Origin: Flavobacterium frigoris PS1
GTDB taxonomy: Bacteria > Bacteroidota > Bacteroidia > Flavobacteriales > Flavobacteriaceae
DNA length: 64,000 nt
Direction of reading: 5' to 3'
Assembly (NCBI RefSeq): GCF_000252125.1
Contig: NZ_AHKF01000008.1
Coordinates: 1-64,000, forward strand
The notes under the pieces are model-generated. The model did no database searches. It saw only the letters and a program-made list of their open reading frames with translations, and was not told where the DNA came from. The position numbers and the translations under genes were made by a program. Positions 53,310 through 62,285 of this stretch are shown one piece after another. Numbering within the stretch: position 1 is the stretch's first letter; every line of letters begins with the position of its first letter.

Positions 53310-55784
53310 TTATATGCCCAATACTTTGCGGACTTTCTTAACTATTTTTTGAATAATTGATTTGCCAACATCTTCATCATCATATCCATTTGAATATGTT
53401 CCGTAGCCATAGCCATAACCGTAACCATAGCCATAACCATAACCCGCACCATACTTGGCCTTATTCTCAAACCCATTAAAAATAATGGATGCGTTGTCTA
53501 GTTCTCCTCGTTTTATTCTATTGTTCAGCAAGGTAATCATTTCTTTTTTCGAAAAGTTCTGCCTCACGATGTATAAGGTAACATCTGAATATTGTGACAG
53601 TTCTAATGCATCTGACACTAAGCCTACTGGCGGCGTATCCAAAATAATATAATCGTAGGTTTTCTTTAATTCTTCAATCAACTCAGTCATAGAGTCACTC
53701 ATTATTAATTCTGATGGGTTAGGCGGTACCGGTCCTGACAGAATAACATCCAGATAAGGAACTTGTGTATGATTAATGATTTCCTCCAGGCTTTTTTGCT
53801 TGATTAGATAGTTTACAATACCCACATCATTTGATAGATTAAACTCCTCATATAATTTAGGCTTCCTTAAATCGAGTCCGATAATTACCGTCTTTTTTCC
53901 GCTTAGAGCAAAAACTGTCGCTATGTTTATGCAACAAAATGTTTTTCCTTCTCCACTGACTGATGAAGTAATCATCAGGGTTTTTGCCCCATCAACATTT
54001 TTCTGTTTATACAAATACTGAAGAGAAGAACGAATGGCTCTGAAAGATTCTGACAAGGCAGATTTAGGTCGGTCAAAAACCGCTAATTCAGAAATTTCTT
54101 TATTTAAACCCACAACCCCAATCAGAGGAATTTTAGTCAACTTACTTATGTCTTCTGTATTCTGAATGGAATTATTGATAAAGAAAATGAAAAAGACAAA
54201 AAGTAAGGGAAATAAAATACCTAGAAACAATGCCAATACATAATTCACAGAGGTCTTGTTACCTATTAAGCCTCTACCTACATCTTTTGCTGGATCTATA
54301 AAATGAATATCCGATAAATTTGCCGCTTTAACAATATCGGCCTCACTTCTTTTCTGAAGAAACGTGCTATAGATATTATCGCTTAAATCATATTTTCGTT
54401 TTATCTTAATCAGTTCCTGTTGGTCATCTGGAAGGTCTTTAATGGTACTTTCGGTTTGACTAATTTTACTGTTTACAGTTGCTAAGTCAAATTGCAATTC
54501 GGCTTTTGCAGAAGCGATATTCACCAACAACACATTCTTTATCGCTTCCATCTGATTGTCAAAATCCTTGAAAATCTTGTCGCTTTTAACGGCGTAAGCC
54601 ATTTCTGATCTTTGGGTAGAAAGAGAAATCAATTTGGACACATTGACTACCACATTTGGGTCTTCAATACCTGCTACTGCCGGCGCCGGTAGTTTAGAAT
54701 AATCTACACTGTTTTTTAAATATGCTTTTAATGAGTTGTAGTAAGTGATTTTTCTGGTCACCTCGTCTCTCTTGACGTCAAATTCAAGCATCTTATCTGA
54801 AAATTTAGAACCACCCTGTTCTATATCGTAAATATTCTTGCCTTTCCTAAATGTTTTCAATTCATTTCCAGTTTCCTTCAACTGTGATTCCATTGCAACC
54901 AAGGTGCTATCAATAAACGCGATCGTGTTTGTGGCAAATTGGTTTTTACCGTCCAATTGTCTCTTAATAAGCATGTTTACGGTAGCATTAAGGTATTCAA
55001 CCATCCTTGCCTTATTTGCCCCCTGCATTCCAAGTGTAAGAATAGAACCCCCTTTGTCTCCTGATGTCACATTCACCCCTTGATAACGAGCGACCGTGCC
55101 ATTAAAATCATTAAATTGAACAAAATATTCATTCCCTTTATAAAAACCAGGGTTGTCATTTATTTGCAATTTCCAATTCAAAAAGGGCAACACAACTTGC
55201 TCTCCCACTTTATATCTTTTTACAAAATCTCCAACTGCAACTGAAGTTGTGCTATAGGTATTATCACTATAATTCAATAATGAAACGGAATTATTGACAA
55301 ATGGAATTTTGATTTCATACTGAGTATCACTCAAAAAAGTAATACTTATTGGGCTCCCTGTAATTTGCGGTTTAGACTTATCGATTTGCACATAAAAAGG
55401 AACCGCTCCATAGGCATCTTCCATATTGTATTTCCCCTGAACCAGATAATCAATATAATATTGCAATTTATCGACTACCAACTCGTTATGGGATCGTGAC
55501 TGTATTGTAGTTGAGATAGTTTGAACTTGGTCAGAAGTACCTCCCCAATTGAAAACCAAGCTGGTATTAGACGTAAAAAGAGGATTACTTTCTTCCTTTA
55601 CAGAAATAAGCGTTTCCATACTGTACACTTTTCCTTTACGAATATTCACCTGATAGGCAATAGTAAAAGTGATAAGCAAACTCAATAAAAACCATTTCCA
55701 ATAACTTCCGATTTTTATTAAAAAACCTTTAAAATCAAAACTTACCTGATTTTCAAAAATCGAAAAATCTTTTATGTCTAACAT
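53310..55784 (-). CDS. wzc: Wzc-type polysaccharide co-polymerase / tyrosine autokinase (second)
   Basis: An 824-residue BY-kinase. Membrane segments lie near residues 30-48 and 513-535, enclosing a periplasmic domain. The cytoplasmic domain has Walker A GEGKT near residue 614, Walker A' IIGLDLRKPKL and Walker B YIILDTPPVGLVSD. The C-terminus has a long tyrosine cluster at about 778-795, seven consecutive Tyr-Gly pairs plus one more, then two further tyrosines. It should regulate polymerisation together with Wza, which lies 15 bases upstream. It differs in tail and length from the other Wzc, so the two are not recent duplicates. Confidence 0.93.
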   Translation of the reverse strand: MLDIKDFSIFENQVSFDFKGFLIKIGSYWKWFLLSLLITFTIAYQVNIRKGKVYSMETLISVKEESNPLFTSNTSLVFNWGGTSDQVQTISTTIQSRSHNELVVDKLQYYIDYLVQGKYNMEDAYGAVPFYVQIDKSKPQITGSPISITFLSDTQYEIKIPFVNNSVSLLNYSDNTYSTTSVAVGDFVKRYKVGEQVVLPFLNWKLQINDNPGFYKGNEYFVQFNDFNGTVARYQGVNVTSGDKGGSILTLGMQGANKARMVEYLNATVNMLIKRQLDGKNQFATNTIAFIDSTLVAMESQLKETGNELKTFRKGKNIYDIEQGGSKFSDKMLEFDVKRDEVTRKITYYNSLKAYLKNSVDYSKLPAPAVAGIEDPNVVVNVSKLISLSTQRSEMAYAVKSDKIFKDFDNQMEAIKNVLLVNIASAKAELQFDLATVNSKISQTESTIKDLPDDQQELIKIKRKYDLSDNIYSTFLQKRSEADIVKAANLSDIHFIDPAKDVGRGLIGNKTSVNYVLALFLGILFPLLFVFFIFFINNSIQNTEDISKLTKIPLIGVVGLNKEISELAVFDRPKSALSESFRAIRSSLQYLYKQKNVDGAKTLMITSSVSGEGKTFCCINIATVFALSGKKTVIIGLDLRKPKLYEEFNLSNDVGIVNYLIKQKSLEEIINHTQVPYLDVILSGPVPPNPSELIMSDSMTELIEELKKTYDYIILDTPPVGLVSDALELSQYSDVTLYIVRQNFSKKEMITLLNNRIKRGELDNASIIFNGFENKAKYGAGYGYGYGYGYGYGYGTYSNGYDDEDVGKSIIQKIVKKVRKVLGI

Positions 55785-55799
55785 TTTTTGAATTCTGTT

Positions 55800-56591
55800 T
55801 TAATTTTTAAATAGTAAAAAGAAGATTGTTGTTGCCACTGAAAACAATGTAGTTATCGTTCCGAAAGACTCTATCCCCGTTTTTCCTGTACCCCATGTTT
55901 TTTGCTTCAATGGTTTAACATAAACATAGTCATTGGGCTGTAAATAAAAATAAGGCGAATTCATCACCTTAATATCTGTAAGGTCGAGATCATGCATTTG
56001 GACTCCGTTGGGTGTCTTCCTGATAATGGTTACCGCTTTTCTATCACCGGTAATATTAATATCCCCAGCATTTGCAATGGCTTCCATGATAGTCACATTG
56101 TCTTGGAATAAAGTTTTAGTTCCCGTACTCCCTATTTCTCCGTTAATGGTATATTTGAAACCCGATAATTTTACAATCACAAAAAGATTAGCTTCTTTAT
56201 TAAAATACTCGGCGAGCAATTGCTTCTCAATTCGAACTCTTACTTCATCCAAAGTAAAACCTATCACGTTTATATCACCTAAAACAGGCATTCTTATATT
56301 ACCATGATCATCTACAGTAAAACCATCAAAATACAATCCTGATGCTGACTTGCCTGCTTCACCTTGGTTCGTCGTGTTGAAAATGGTCACCAATTTTGGG
56401 TCAATTGCTTTAATACTTATACTCAACACATCATTTGTTTGCAATCTATAGGGCTTTGCCATTACAGCAGAAATCGAGTTTTCCATCTCAGTTCCATCCT
56501 TTTTTTGCAGGTAAATTAAATCCTGAGTTGGAATACATGACGTAAATATAAAGCTGATACTTATGAATAAAAAGAAAACAAACTTCTTCAT
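55800..56591 (-). CDS. wza: Wza-type outer-membrane export lipoprotein (second)
   Basis: A 263-residue lipoprotein with the lipobox ending FTSC (Cys19). The polysaccharide export domain starts at LQTNDVLSISIKAIDP (about 50-65), INGEIGSTGTKTLFQDNV marks an SLBB-like part near 149, and a C-terminal hydrophobic segment lies near 243-262. It is the first gene of block C. A candidate promoter (minus strand TATATTTG) lies about 20 bases upstream, and recR ends 70 bases away on the same strand. With the Wzc that follows it forms the exporter of the block C polymer. Confidence 0.92.
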   Translation of the reverse strand: MKKFVFFLFISISFIFTSCIPTQDLIYLQKKDGTEMENSISAVMAKPYRLQTNDVLSISIKAIDPKLVTIFNTTNQGEAGKSASGLYFDGFTVDDHGNIRMPVLGDINVIGFTLDEVRVRIEKQLLAEYFNKEANLFVIVKLSGFKYTINGEIGSTGTKTLFQDNVTIMEAIANAGDINITGDRKAVTIIRKTPNGVQMHDLDLTDIKVMNSPYFYLQPNDYVYVKPLKQKTWGTGKTGIESFGTITTLFSVATTIFFLLFKN

Positions 56592-56608
56592 TTTAATGAT
56601 TTAGATAA

Positions 56609-56616
56609 CAAATATA
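56609..56616 (-). promoter_or_regulatory. Candidate promoter (-7 TATATTTG) for block C
   Basis: The minus strand reads TATATTTG, a full match to TAnnTTTG, about 20 bases before the wza start. No clear -33 TTTG is seen. It lies in the 70-base gap after recR and would start the whole block C transcript. Confidence 0.5.
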
Positions 56617-56661
56617 GCTTTTCATTTATTATATAAAAAGTTTAACAATTTATTAAGCAAA

Positions 56662-57282
56662 TTAATTGGTCTTAAACGACTTTTCAAATGGAACCCGCTG
56701 CAATATACTTCTACCTAAGGTAACTTCATCAGCATATTCCAACTCATCACCTACGGCAATTCCGCGAGCAATGGTAGAAATAACAATATCTGCATCAGTA
56801 ATCTGTTTGTAGATGTAAAAATTAGTGGTATCCCCTTCCATCGTTGAGCTCAACGCAAAAATTACCTCACTTACGCTACCAGACTTTACTTTTTCCACTA
56901 ATGTAGCAATCTTCAACTGACTCGGTCCCACACCATCAATAGGCGAAATCTTACCTCCCAAAACGTGATACACACCTCTATATTGCCCCGTATTCTCGAT
57001 AGCCATTACGTCTCGAATATCTTCAACAACACAAACAAGTTGGTGATTCCTGTTCTTATTGGCACAGATTTCACATACCGAGCTATCAGAAATATTATGA
57101 CAATTCTCACAATATTTGATATCCTCTCTCATGTTTATTAACGCTTGAGCTAAAAAGCCAGTCTGCTCTTTAGGTTGTTTCAATAAATGCAGTACCAATC
57201 GCAAAGCAGATCGTTTACCAATTCCCGGCAATTGCGCTATCTCATTAACCGCTTTTTCTATTAATTTTGATGAAAATTCCAT
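56662..57282 (-). CDS. recR: Recombination protein RecR
   Basis: A 206-residue protein that acts with RecF and RecO in loading RecA at gaps. The start at 57282 ([20 protein letters not shown]) is chosen because it gives the normal RecR N-terminus; the open frame continues 37 codons upstream to 57393, without family resemblance. It has the helix-hairpin-helix [13 protein letters not shown], the four-cysteine zinc finger [16 protein letters not shown] (about 58-73) and a Toprim domain ([17 protein letters not shown]). It is a housekeeping gene that marks the right border of the polysaccharide region. The symporter gene is divergent from it. Confidence 0.93.
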   Translation of the reverse strand: MEFSSKLIEKAVNEIAQLPGIGKRSALRLVLHLLKQPKEQTGFLAQALINMREDIKYCENCHNISDSSVCEICANKNRNHQLVCVVEDIRDVMAIENTGQYRGVYHVLGGKISPIDGVGPSQLKIATLVEKVKSGSVSEVIFALSSTMEGDTTNFYIYKQITDADIVISTIARGIAVGDELEYADEVTLGRSILQRVPFEKSFKTN

Positions 57283-57426
57283 AGCTGCAAATGTAGCAAT
57301 TTGTTTATTTGTTTGTTCTGTTAAATACCTAATCCCTTTCTTAAAACCATACTTTTTTAAATATATTGAATCCAGAAATATCCGATTAAACAAAATATTG
57401 TATTTTGGTCACATTAAATCTACAAA

Positions 57427-58935
57427 ATGACTCCATTCTCTATACTTTCCCTCATCATAGTTTACTTCGGAATATTGTTTACCATTTCCCACTTTACAAG
57501 TAAAAAAGACAGCGGTAACGATGCTTTTTTTAAGGCCAATAAAAATTCGAAATGGTACTTGGTTGCTTTTGGAATGATTGGAACAGCTCTTTCCGGAGTC
57601 ACTTTCATTTCGGTACCCGGAGAAGTAGGGGCGCCAAGCGGAGAACAATTCAAATACTTTCAGTTTGTATTAGGAAATGCAATTGGGTTTATCCTTATTG
57701 CCAAAGTTCTGCTGCCCTTATACTATCGAATGAATTTAACTTCGATTTATGGCTATATAGAACGCCGACTAGGAACTTATTCCTACAAAACTGCTGCTAC
57801 AATATTCTTGATAAGCAGAACTATTGGTTCTGCTTTTAGACTGTATCTGGTTGTAATTGTTCTACAGCGTTATGTATTTGATTTTTACGGAATACCATTT
57901 GCAGCTACCGTACTTATTTCTTTAGCCTTAATTTTCGCGTATACTTATCGTGGTGGTTTAAAGACGATTATTATTACAGACACTTTGCAGACATTTTTCC
58001 TAGTCACATCGGTCTTCATGACTATTTATTTTATATGTCGAAGTATGGACCTGAATGTGATTGAAGCATTTTCGGCAGTAAAAAACAGTAATTATTCGAA
58101 AATATTCTTCTTTGAAGATTTCCTATCCAGCAAATTCCACTTTGTAAAACAAATACTAGGAGGAATATTCGTAACGATCGCAATGGTAGGATTAGACCAA
58201 GATTTGATGCAAAAAAACCTGAGCTGTGCAACTATTGGCGAAGCCCAAAAAAACATGTTTACCTTTACAGGGATATTTGTTCTAATCAATATTTTCTTTC
58301 TTAGTGTTGGTGCCTTGCTGTATATTTATGCCACAAAAAACGGAATCGAAGTTCCTATCGATTTAGTTACAGGAAAACCAAGAACCGATTTACTTTTTCC
58401 TGAAATCGCTTTTCATCACCTAAGCCTAATTCCATCGGTGATTTTCTTACTGGGATTAACAGCAGCTACATTTGCTACTACTGATTCAGCACTTACAGCA
58501 CTTACGACTTCTTTCTGTGTTGACTTCTTAGCGATGGATAAAACTGAAAATGCAACCAAAACCAATGCAGTAAAAACAAGACATTTGGTTCATCTCGTTT
58601 TTTGTTTTTTAATGTTTCTGGTGATTGTGTTTTTTAATGTCATCAATGACAGCTCGGTAGTGGGAATGATATTTAGGGTAGCTTCCTACACCTATGGACC
58701 ATTACTAGGATTGTACTGTTTTGGACTATTTATGAAATCAAAAACAGTCAGGGATAAATGGGTGCCTTTGATATGCCTGCTGTCTCCTGCGCTAACTTTT
58801 TTTATTAGCGAAAATTCAAAAATATTGTTTTTTGGGTACGTCTTTGACAACGAGCTCATAATCATCAATGGTCTAATCACTTTTATTGGTTTGCTATTAA
58901 TAAGCAAACCAACTTCAGAAAAAATAAGTTTTTAA
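57427..58935 (+). CDS. Sodium:solute symporter (SSS family)
   Basis: A 502-residue inner-membrane transporter of the SSS family with about thirteen membrane segments. The core has AFGMIGTALSGVTFISVPG (about 47-65), the second helix with conserved glycines, IGSAFRLYLVV and TYRGGLKTIIITDTLQT near 178-194. It would take up a solute with sodium; the substrate cannot be told from sequence. It is one of the few plus-strand genes in the window and diverges from recR with a short gap of about 145 bases from the recR start I chose. It is followed by a 131-base convergent gap with a weak A/T-rich stem. Confidence 0.85.
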   Translation: MTPFSILSLIIVYFGILFTISHFTSKKDSGNDAFFKANKNSKWYLVAFGMIGTALSGVTFISVPGEVGAPSGEQFKYFQFVLGNAIGFILIAKVLLPLYYRMNLTSIYGYIERRLGTYSYKTAATIFLISRTIGSAFRLYLVVIVLQRYVFDFYGIPFAATVLISLALIFAYTYRGGLKTIIITDTLQTFFLVTSVFMTIYFICRSMDLNVIEAFSAVKNSNYSKIFFFEDFLSSKFHFVKQILGGIFVTIAMVGLDQDLMQKNLSCATIGEAQKNMFTFTGIFVLINIFFLSVGALLYIYATKNGIEVPIDLVTGKPRTDLLFPEIAFHHLSLIPSVIFLLGLTAATFATTDSALTALTTSFCVDFLAMDKTENATKTNAVKTRHLVHLVFCFLMFLVIVFFNVINDSSVVGMIFRVASYTYGPLLGLYCFGLFMKSKTVRDKWVPLICLLSPALTFFISENSKILFFGYVFDNELIIINGLITFIGLLLISKPTSEKISF

Positions 58936-59066
58936 TTTTTTAGCCCTGATCATCCCGAAGTGTCTAGAGTAAATCCTTTTCCTGTTTTTAAAAAAAAAGA
59001 AAAAGATTACTTCATCAGTTCACTTTGCTCGCAGGCAACGGAAAGCAGAAACTAGCTACCTAAAAA

Positions 59067-59432
59067 TTAATATCTATTAGTGGTCAATAAAACTAATGTA
59101 CAAGCTACCTCTGCCTTGATGTTGTTTAACTCTAAAAGCTGATATAATTCAGGATTCTCTGTTCCGGGATTAAAAATGACACGTTTTGGCTTTGCTTCCA
59201 CTATATAATTGTAGTAGTCACGCTGACGTGCCGGATTTAAATATAAAGTGATTGTATCAATATTTGATAAAGGAATTGCTTTAGTTTTGATTTTTATTCC
59301 TGCCACTTCCCCTGCATTTTGACCAATAGCCAGTACCGAATGTCCTTTATCTACAAGCATTTCTATGGCTTTGAATGCATATCGTTCTGGTTTTGTGGTC
59401 GCACCTAAAACTACAGTTTTTTTATTTTTCAT
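59067..59432 (-). CDS. CoA-binding domain protein (YccU-like)
   Basis: A 121-residue protein with a single Rossmann-type CoA-binding domain, as in YccU. It has VVLGATTKPERYAFKA (about 7-22), GHSVLAIG, IDTITLYLNPARQRDYYNYI (about 58-77) and FNPGTENPE (about 93-101). The function of the family is unresolved; CoA or a derivative is bound. It is transcribed towards the symporter gene and divergent from the MarC gene. A TACTTTTG motif on the minus strand at 59456-59463 may be its -7 promoter element. Confidence 0.75.
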   Translation of the reverse strand: MKNKKTVVLGATTKPERYAFKAIEMLVDKGHSVLAIGQNAGEVAGIKIKTKAIPLSNIDTITLYLNPARQRDYYNYIVEAKPKRVIFNPGTENPELYQLLELNNIKAEVACTLVLLTTNRY

Positions 59433-59613
59433 TATCTCAATTATTATTATTTTTGCAAAAGTAGTAAAATACTATAGTCCCTTTTCATTTAAAATCAATA
59501 TCTTTCGATTTCATTTGGTACAATAAAAAGCTAAAATCACTTTAACTATAACCTTTTATTAATATTTAGAGCGCTAATTTCTGTACCCAAACCTACTAAT
59601 TTCGCAAAAAAAC

Positions 59614-60243
59614 ATGGAACTTTTTATTTCTCTATTTGCCGCACTTTTCTCCGTTTTGAACCCCATAGGAACTGTACCAATTTTCGTTGGACTTACTATG
59701 GACGACGATGAAAAAGAACGCTCCCGAATTTCATTATGGACAGCTATCAACGTTTTTATCATCTTAGTGATCTCCTTTTTTTTCGGTGAATATGTTTTGT
59801 CTTTTTTTGGAATTAGCATCGAAGCACTCCGTATTGCGGGGGGGATTATTATCGCCACCTCAGGGTTTTCATTACTGACAGGGAATTTCAATAAGAAAAG
59901 AGGAGTAAATAAAAAAGTAGCGAATGATGCCCAAAGGAGGAATGATATTGCTTTAACGCCTCTAGCTATTCCGATGCTGGCTGGTCCTGGATCAATCTCA
60001 TTATTGATTGCCTTTTACCACGAACACCACGAAATGTTTGAAATTATCATTTCGGTTTTGGCAATATTTGCCGTTGCCGTTGCGATATTTATTACGTTAA
60101 GAAGTGCGCATTATTTGGCTAAAATATTAGGAGCTTCAGGAATTGTGGCTATTTCAAGAATTGTGGGATTTATCGTAATTGCTATTGGAGTTCAATATAT
60201 TATTAGTTCGATAATAACGATTGTCCAAACTAATTTAATGTAA
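59614..60243 (+). CDS. MarC-family membrane protein
   Basis: A 209-residue membrane protein of the MarC family with six predicted helices. It has LFAALFSVLNPIGTVPIF (about 7-24) and GGIIIATSGFSLLTG (about 76-90), and DIALTPLAIPMLAGPGSIS (about 111-129) carries the conserved proline-rich motif. The family was first linked to multiple antibiotic resistance, but that role is not supported by later work; the true function is unknown. It ends 15 bases before a bidirectional terminator shared with the convergent ctlX gene. Confidence 0.85.
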   Translation: MELFISLFAALFSVLNPIGTVPIFVGLTMDDDEKERSRISLWTAINVFIILVISFFFGEYVLSFFGISIEALRIAGGIIIATSGFSLLTGNFNKKRGVNKKVANDAQRRNDIALTPLAIPMLAGPGSISLLIAFYHEHHEMFEIIISVLAIFAVAVAIFITLRSAHYLAKILGASGIVAISRIVGFIVIAIGVQYIISSIITIVQTNLM

Positions 60244-60258
60244 AAATATATTCACAAA

Positions 60259-60286
60259 AAAAGACCTTCATTTCTGAAGGTCTTTT
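60259..60286. terminator. Bidirectional intrinsic terminator
   Basis: AAAAGACCTTCA and TGAAGGTCTTTT form a perfect 12-base stem with a TTTC loop, with A and T runs on either side. It lies between the convergent MarC and ctlX genes and can end both transcripts. Confidence 0.93.
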
Positions 60287-60289
60287 TTT

Positions 60290-61225
60290 TTATGCTTTAG
60301 GAAGGAAAATTTCCGCCATCATGCATCGGGCGCTTCCGCCACCGCAAGCTTCTATTGTATCTAAACTCGAACTAAGAATGGCAGCATGTTTTTCTAACTG
60401 TCCTATTTGCTTAGGAGTCAAACTTTGATGCGCAGCTGTGCTCATCACCAAATATCGTTTATCATCTTCGCCGCGTACTTCCAACATATTTCCTGCGAAA
60501 TTATTGACTTGATCTTCTGTGATTAATATAATTTCTTTATTGTCCTTTTTTAGATTATCCAAAACCATTTTTCGCTCTTTTTTGTCATCTATGCAATCTG
60601 CACAAATTACAGCAAAAGTTTCACCCAAACACATCATCACATTGGTATGATAGATTAGTTTTCTTTCTCCGTTTACCGTTTGAAAGGCTTCAAAAATCAC
60701 AGGTTCATAATCAAAATCTTCACAGAACTCTATAAAAAGCTCTTCATCAGCTCTTGGCGACAACGCACAATATGCTTTTTCATTCGCTCTATCAAGAAGT
60801 AAGCTACCCGTTCCTTCTAAGAAAAAACCATCATCTTCAGCTTCAGTATAGTCAACAATGTTTTCTATTTTAAATCCCTTTTCTTCTAACATATCCAAGA
60901 TTTCCTCACGGCGTTCCTCACGACGATTCTTAGCAAACATAGGATACAAAGCCACATCAGCATTTTCATGGAATGATACCCAATTATTAGGAAAGATACT
61001 ATCTGGCGTGTCTGGATTCAAAGTATCATCAACTACTGTAACATCAACTCCAACAGCTCTTAATTTCTCTACGAAATCATCAAATTCTTGTTGTGCTTTA
61101 GCATTTACAGTTGCTGGCAACAGGCCGTCCAACACTTTCTGATAATAATTATTTATAGCGGTTTGCTCATTCATTCTAAACGCAACAGGGCGAATCATTA
61201 ATATGGAGTTTGTCGTTTGTTTCAT
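60290..61225 (-). CDS. ctlX: Citrulline utilization hydrolase CtlX
   Basis: A 311-residue hydrolase of the guanidino-group-modifying superfamily (CtlX type). It has MIRPVAFRMNEQTAINNYYQ near the start, FPNNWVSFHEN near 79-89, a FLEGTGSLLLD motif (about 133-143), IYHTNVMMCLG near 190-200 and a catalytic cysteine in GGGSARCMMAEIF (Cys301). It is thought to hydrolyse citrulline or a related ureido compound in flavobacteria and Francisella. It is followed downstream by a bidirectional terminator and preceded by a second superfamily member only 69 bases away. The exact substrate has not been tested here. Confidence 0.85.
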   Translation of the reverse strand: MKQTTNSILMIRPVAFRMNEQTAINNYYQKVLDGLLPATVNAKAQQEFDDFVEKLRAVGVDVTVVDDTLNPDTPDSIFPNNWVSFHENADVALYPMFAKNRREERREEILDMLEEKGFKIENIVDYTEAEDDGFFLEGTGSLLLDRANEKAYCALSPRADEELFIEFCEDFDYEPVIFEAFQTVNGERKLIYHTNVMMCLGETFAVICADCIDDKKERKMVLDNLKKDNKEIILITEDQVNNFAGNMLEVRGEDDKRYLVMSTAAHQSLTPKQIGQLEKHAAILSSSLDTIEACGGGSARCMMAEIFLPKA

Positions 61226-61293
61226 TTTTGTCTTTTTTTATTTGTTTTACACCGCAGAAACGCACTACAATGAGTCTCTGAGCTGCTATAAAA

Positions 61294-62208
61294 TTAATCT
61301 CTAATCAATGGTAAAGTGGAGCATCGTAATAAACCTTCCTGCTTGGAGATCTCAGCATAAGCAATTTCTTCTACTGTGAAACCATTATCTCGCAACCAAT
61401 TGTTTAACCTGGTGAAATTTTTCTCAGAAACTACCACATTGGAATCAATAGAAAAAATATTGGAATTCATTTTATACATTTCCTCTCTTGTGATATGAAA
61501 TAAATTTTCTTTCCCAAAAAGCGCTACCAAATACATATAATCTGCTTCTTCACGAAACCCACTTTTATATATTATCCCTTTATCAACGCCTACGGGTTGG
61601 AAACAGCAGTCCAGATGTAAGGCATTGTCCCTTGCTTCAATTTTTGATTTAACCAAATCGAATTCCTTCACAATTTTATTAGGAAATAAATCCTTAATAA
61701 ACTCTACTCCTTGCATATTTGTTCTGGCTGTAATATAGGATGCATAGTCACTTCCTTTATAAGTACCAATGAAGACATGGTCGTTCCAAAGCATGACATC
61801 GCCACCCTCTATATGAACTTCTTCAGGCGGACGCACCACCTTTTCAGGATCAATCTGATCAATTATATATTGGATTGCATCTAACTCCGATTCGCGATCT
61901 GGTAAAATATTAGATTTAATAAAAATATCATCAATAACAAACCCAATATCTCTGGTAAATATCTGATTGTAATTTTCAATTAATTCAGGTCGAAAAACGG
62001 TTACATCATATTTCTTCAGCACTTTATTAAACGCCTCCATCTCAATTACCATGTCTTTTTCAACCGGATAGGTTCCAGCTAAAATATGCTCCAGTGATTT
62101 TGGATCATATGCCTCAGAAATGGAAGGGGTTGGTCCATTATTAACCGCAGTACCTAACACTACAGCTCTCAATCTTGAAGTCTCGTTATTTACTTTTAAT
62201 TCTAGCAT
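61294..62208 (-). CDS. Arginine deiminase-family (ADI/DDAH-like) hydrolase
   Basis: A protein of about 304 residues, starting at MLELKVNNETSRLRAVVLG (start 62208). The open frame continues upstream to 62250, but that extension overlaps the gltA terminator, so I prefer the internal ATG. It has the superfamily motifs FTRDIGFVI, EGGDVMLW (about 134-141), DNALHLDCCFQPVG near 195 and a C-terminal LLRCSTLPLIRD with catalytic Cys about 296. Members hydrolyse arginine, dimethylarginine or related guanidines. It sits between gltA and ctlX, so the two enzymes may be linked in nitrogen recovery. The substrate is unresolved. Confidence 0.82.
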   Translation of the reverse strand: MLELKVNNETSRLRAVVLGTAVNNGPTPSISEAYDPKSLEHILAGTYPVEKDMVIEMEAFNKVLKKYDVTVFRPELIENYNQIFTRDIGFVIDDIFIKSNILPDRESELDAIQYIIDQIDPEKVVRPPEEVHIEGGDVMLWNDHVFIGTYKGSDYASYITARTNMQGVEFIKDLFPNKIVKEFDLVKSKIEARDNALHLDCCFQPVGVDKGIIYKSGFREEADYMYLVALFGKENLFHITREEMYKMNSNIFSIDSNVVVSEKNFTRLNNWLRDNGFTVEEIAYAEISKQEGLLRCSTLPLIRD

Positions 62209-62236
62209 ATATTTATTTACTATTTTGAGCAAAGAT

Positions 62237-62270
62237 AAAAAAAGCCTCACTAGTTAGTGAAGCTTTTTTT
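62237..62270 (-). terminator. Intrinsic terminator after gltA
   Basis: On the minus strand AAAAAAAGCTTCACTA pairs with TAGTGAGGCTTTTTTT (one mismatch or wobble) around a 2-base loop. A T-run follows. It lies 16 bases after the gltA stop. Confidence 0.88.
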
Positions 62271-62285
62271 TAATACTCTTTTTTT

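Noticed and set aside
57283..57393. 37-codon N-terminal extension of recR
   Set aside because: The normal RecR start ([11 protein letters not shown]) is internal, and the extension has no family similarity.
58972..59007. A/T-rich stem after the symporter gene as a terminator
   Set aside because: The arms are mostly A and T with a mismatch, too weak to call with confidence.
62209..62250. 14-codon N-terminal extension of the ADI-like gene
   Set aside because: It overlaps the gltA terminator stem, and the family start is the internal ATG at 62208.
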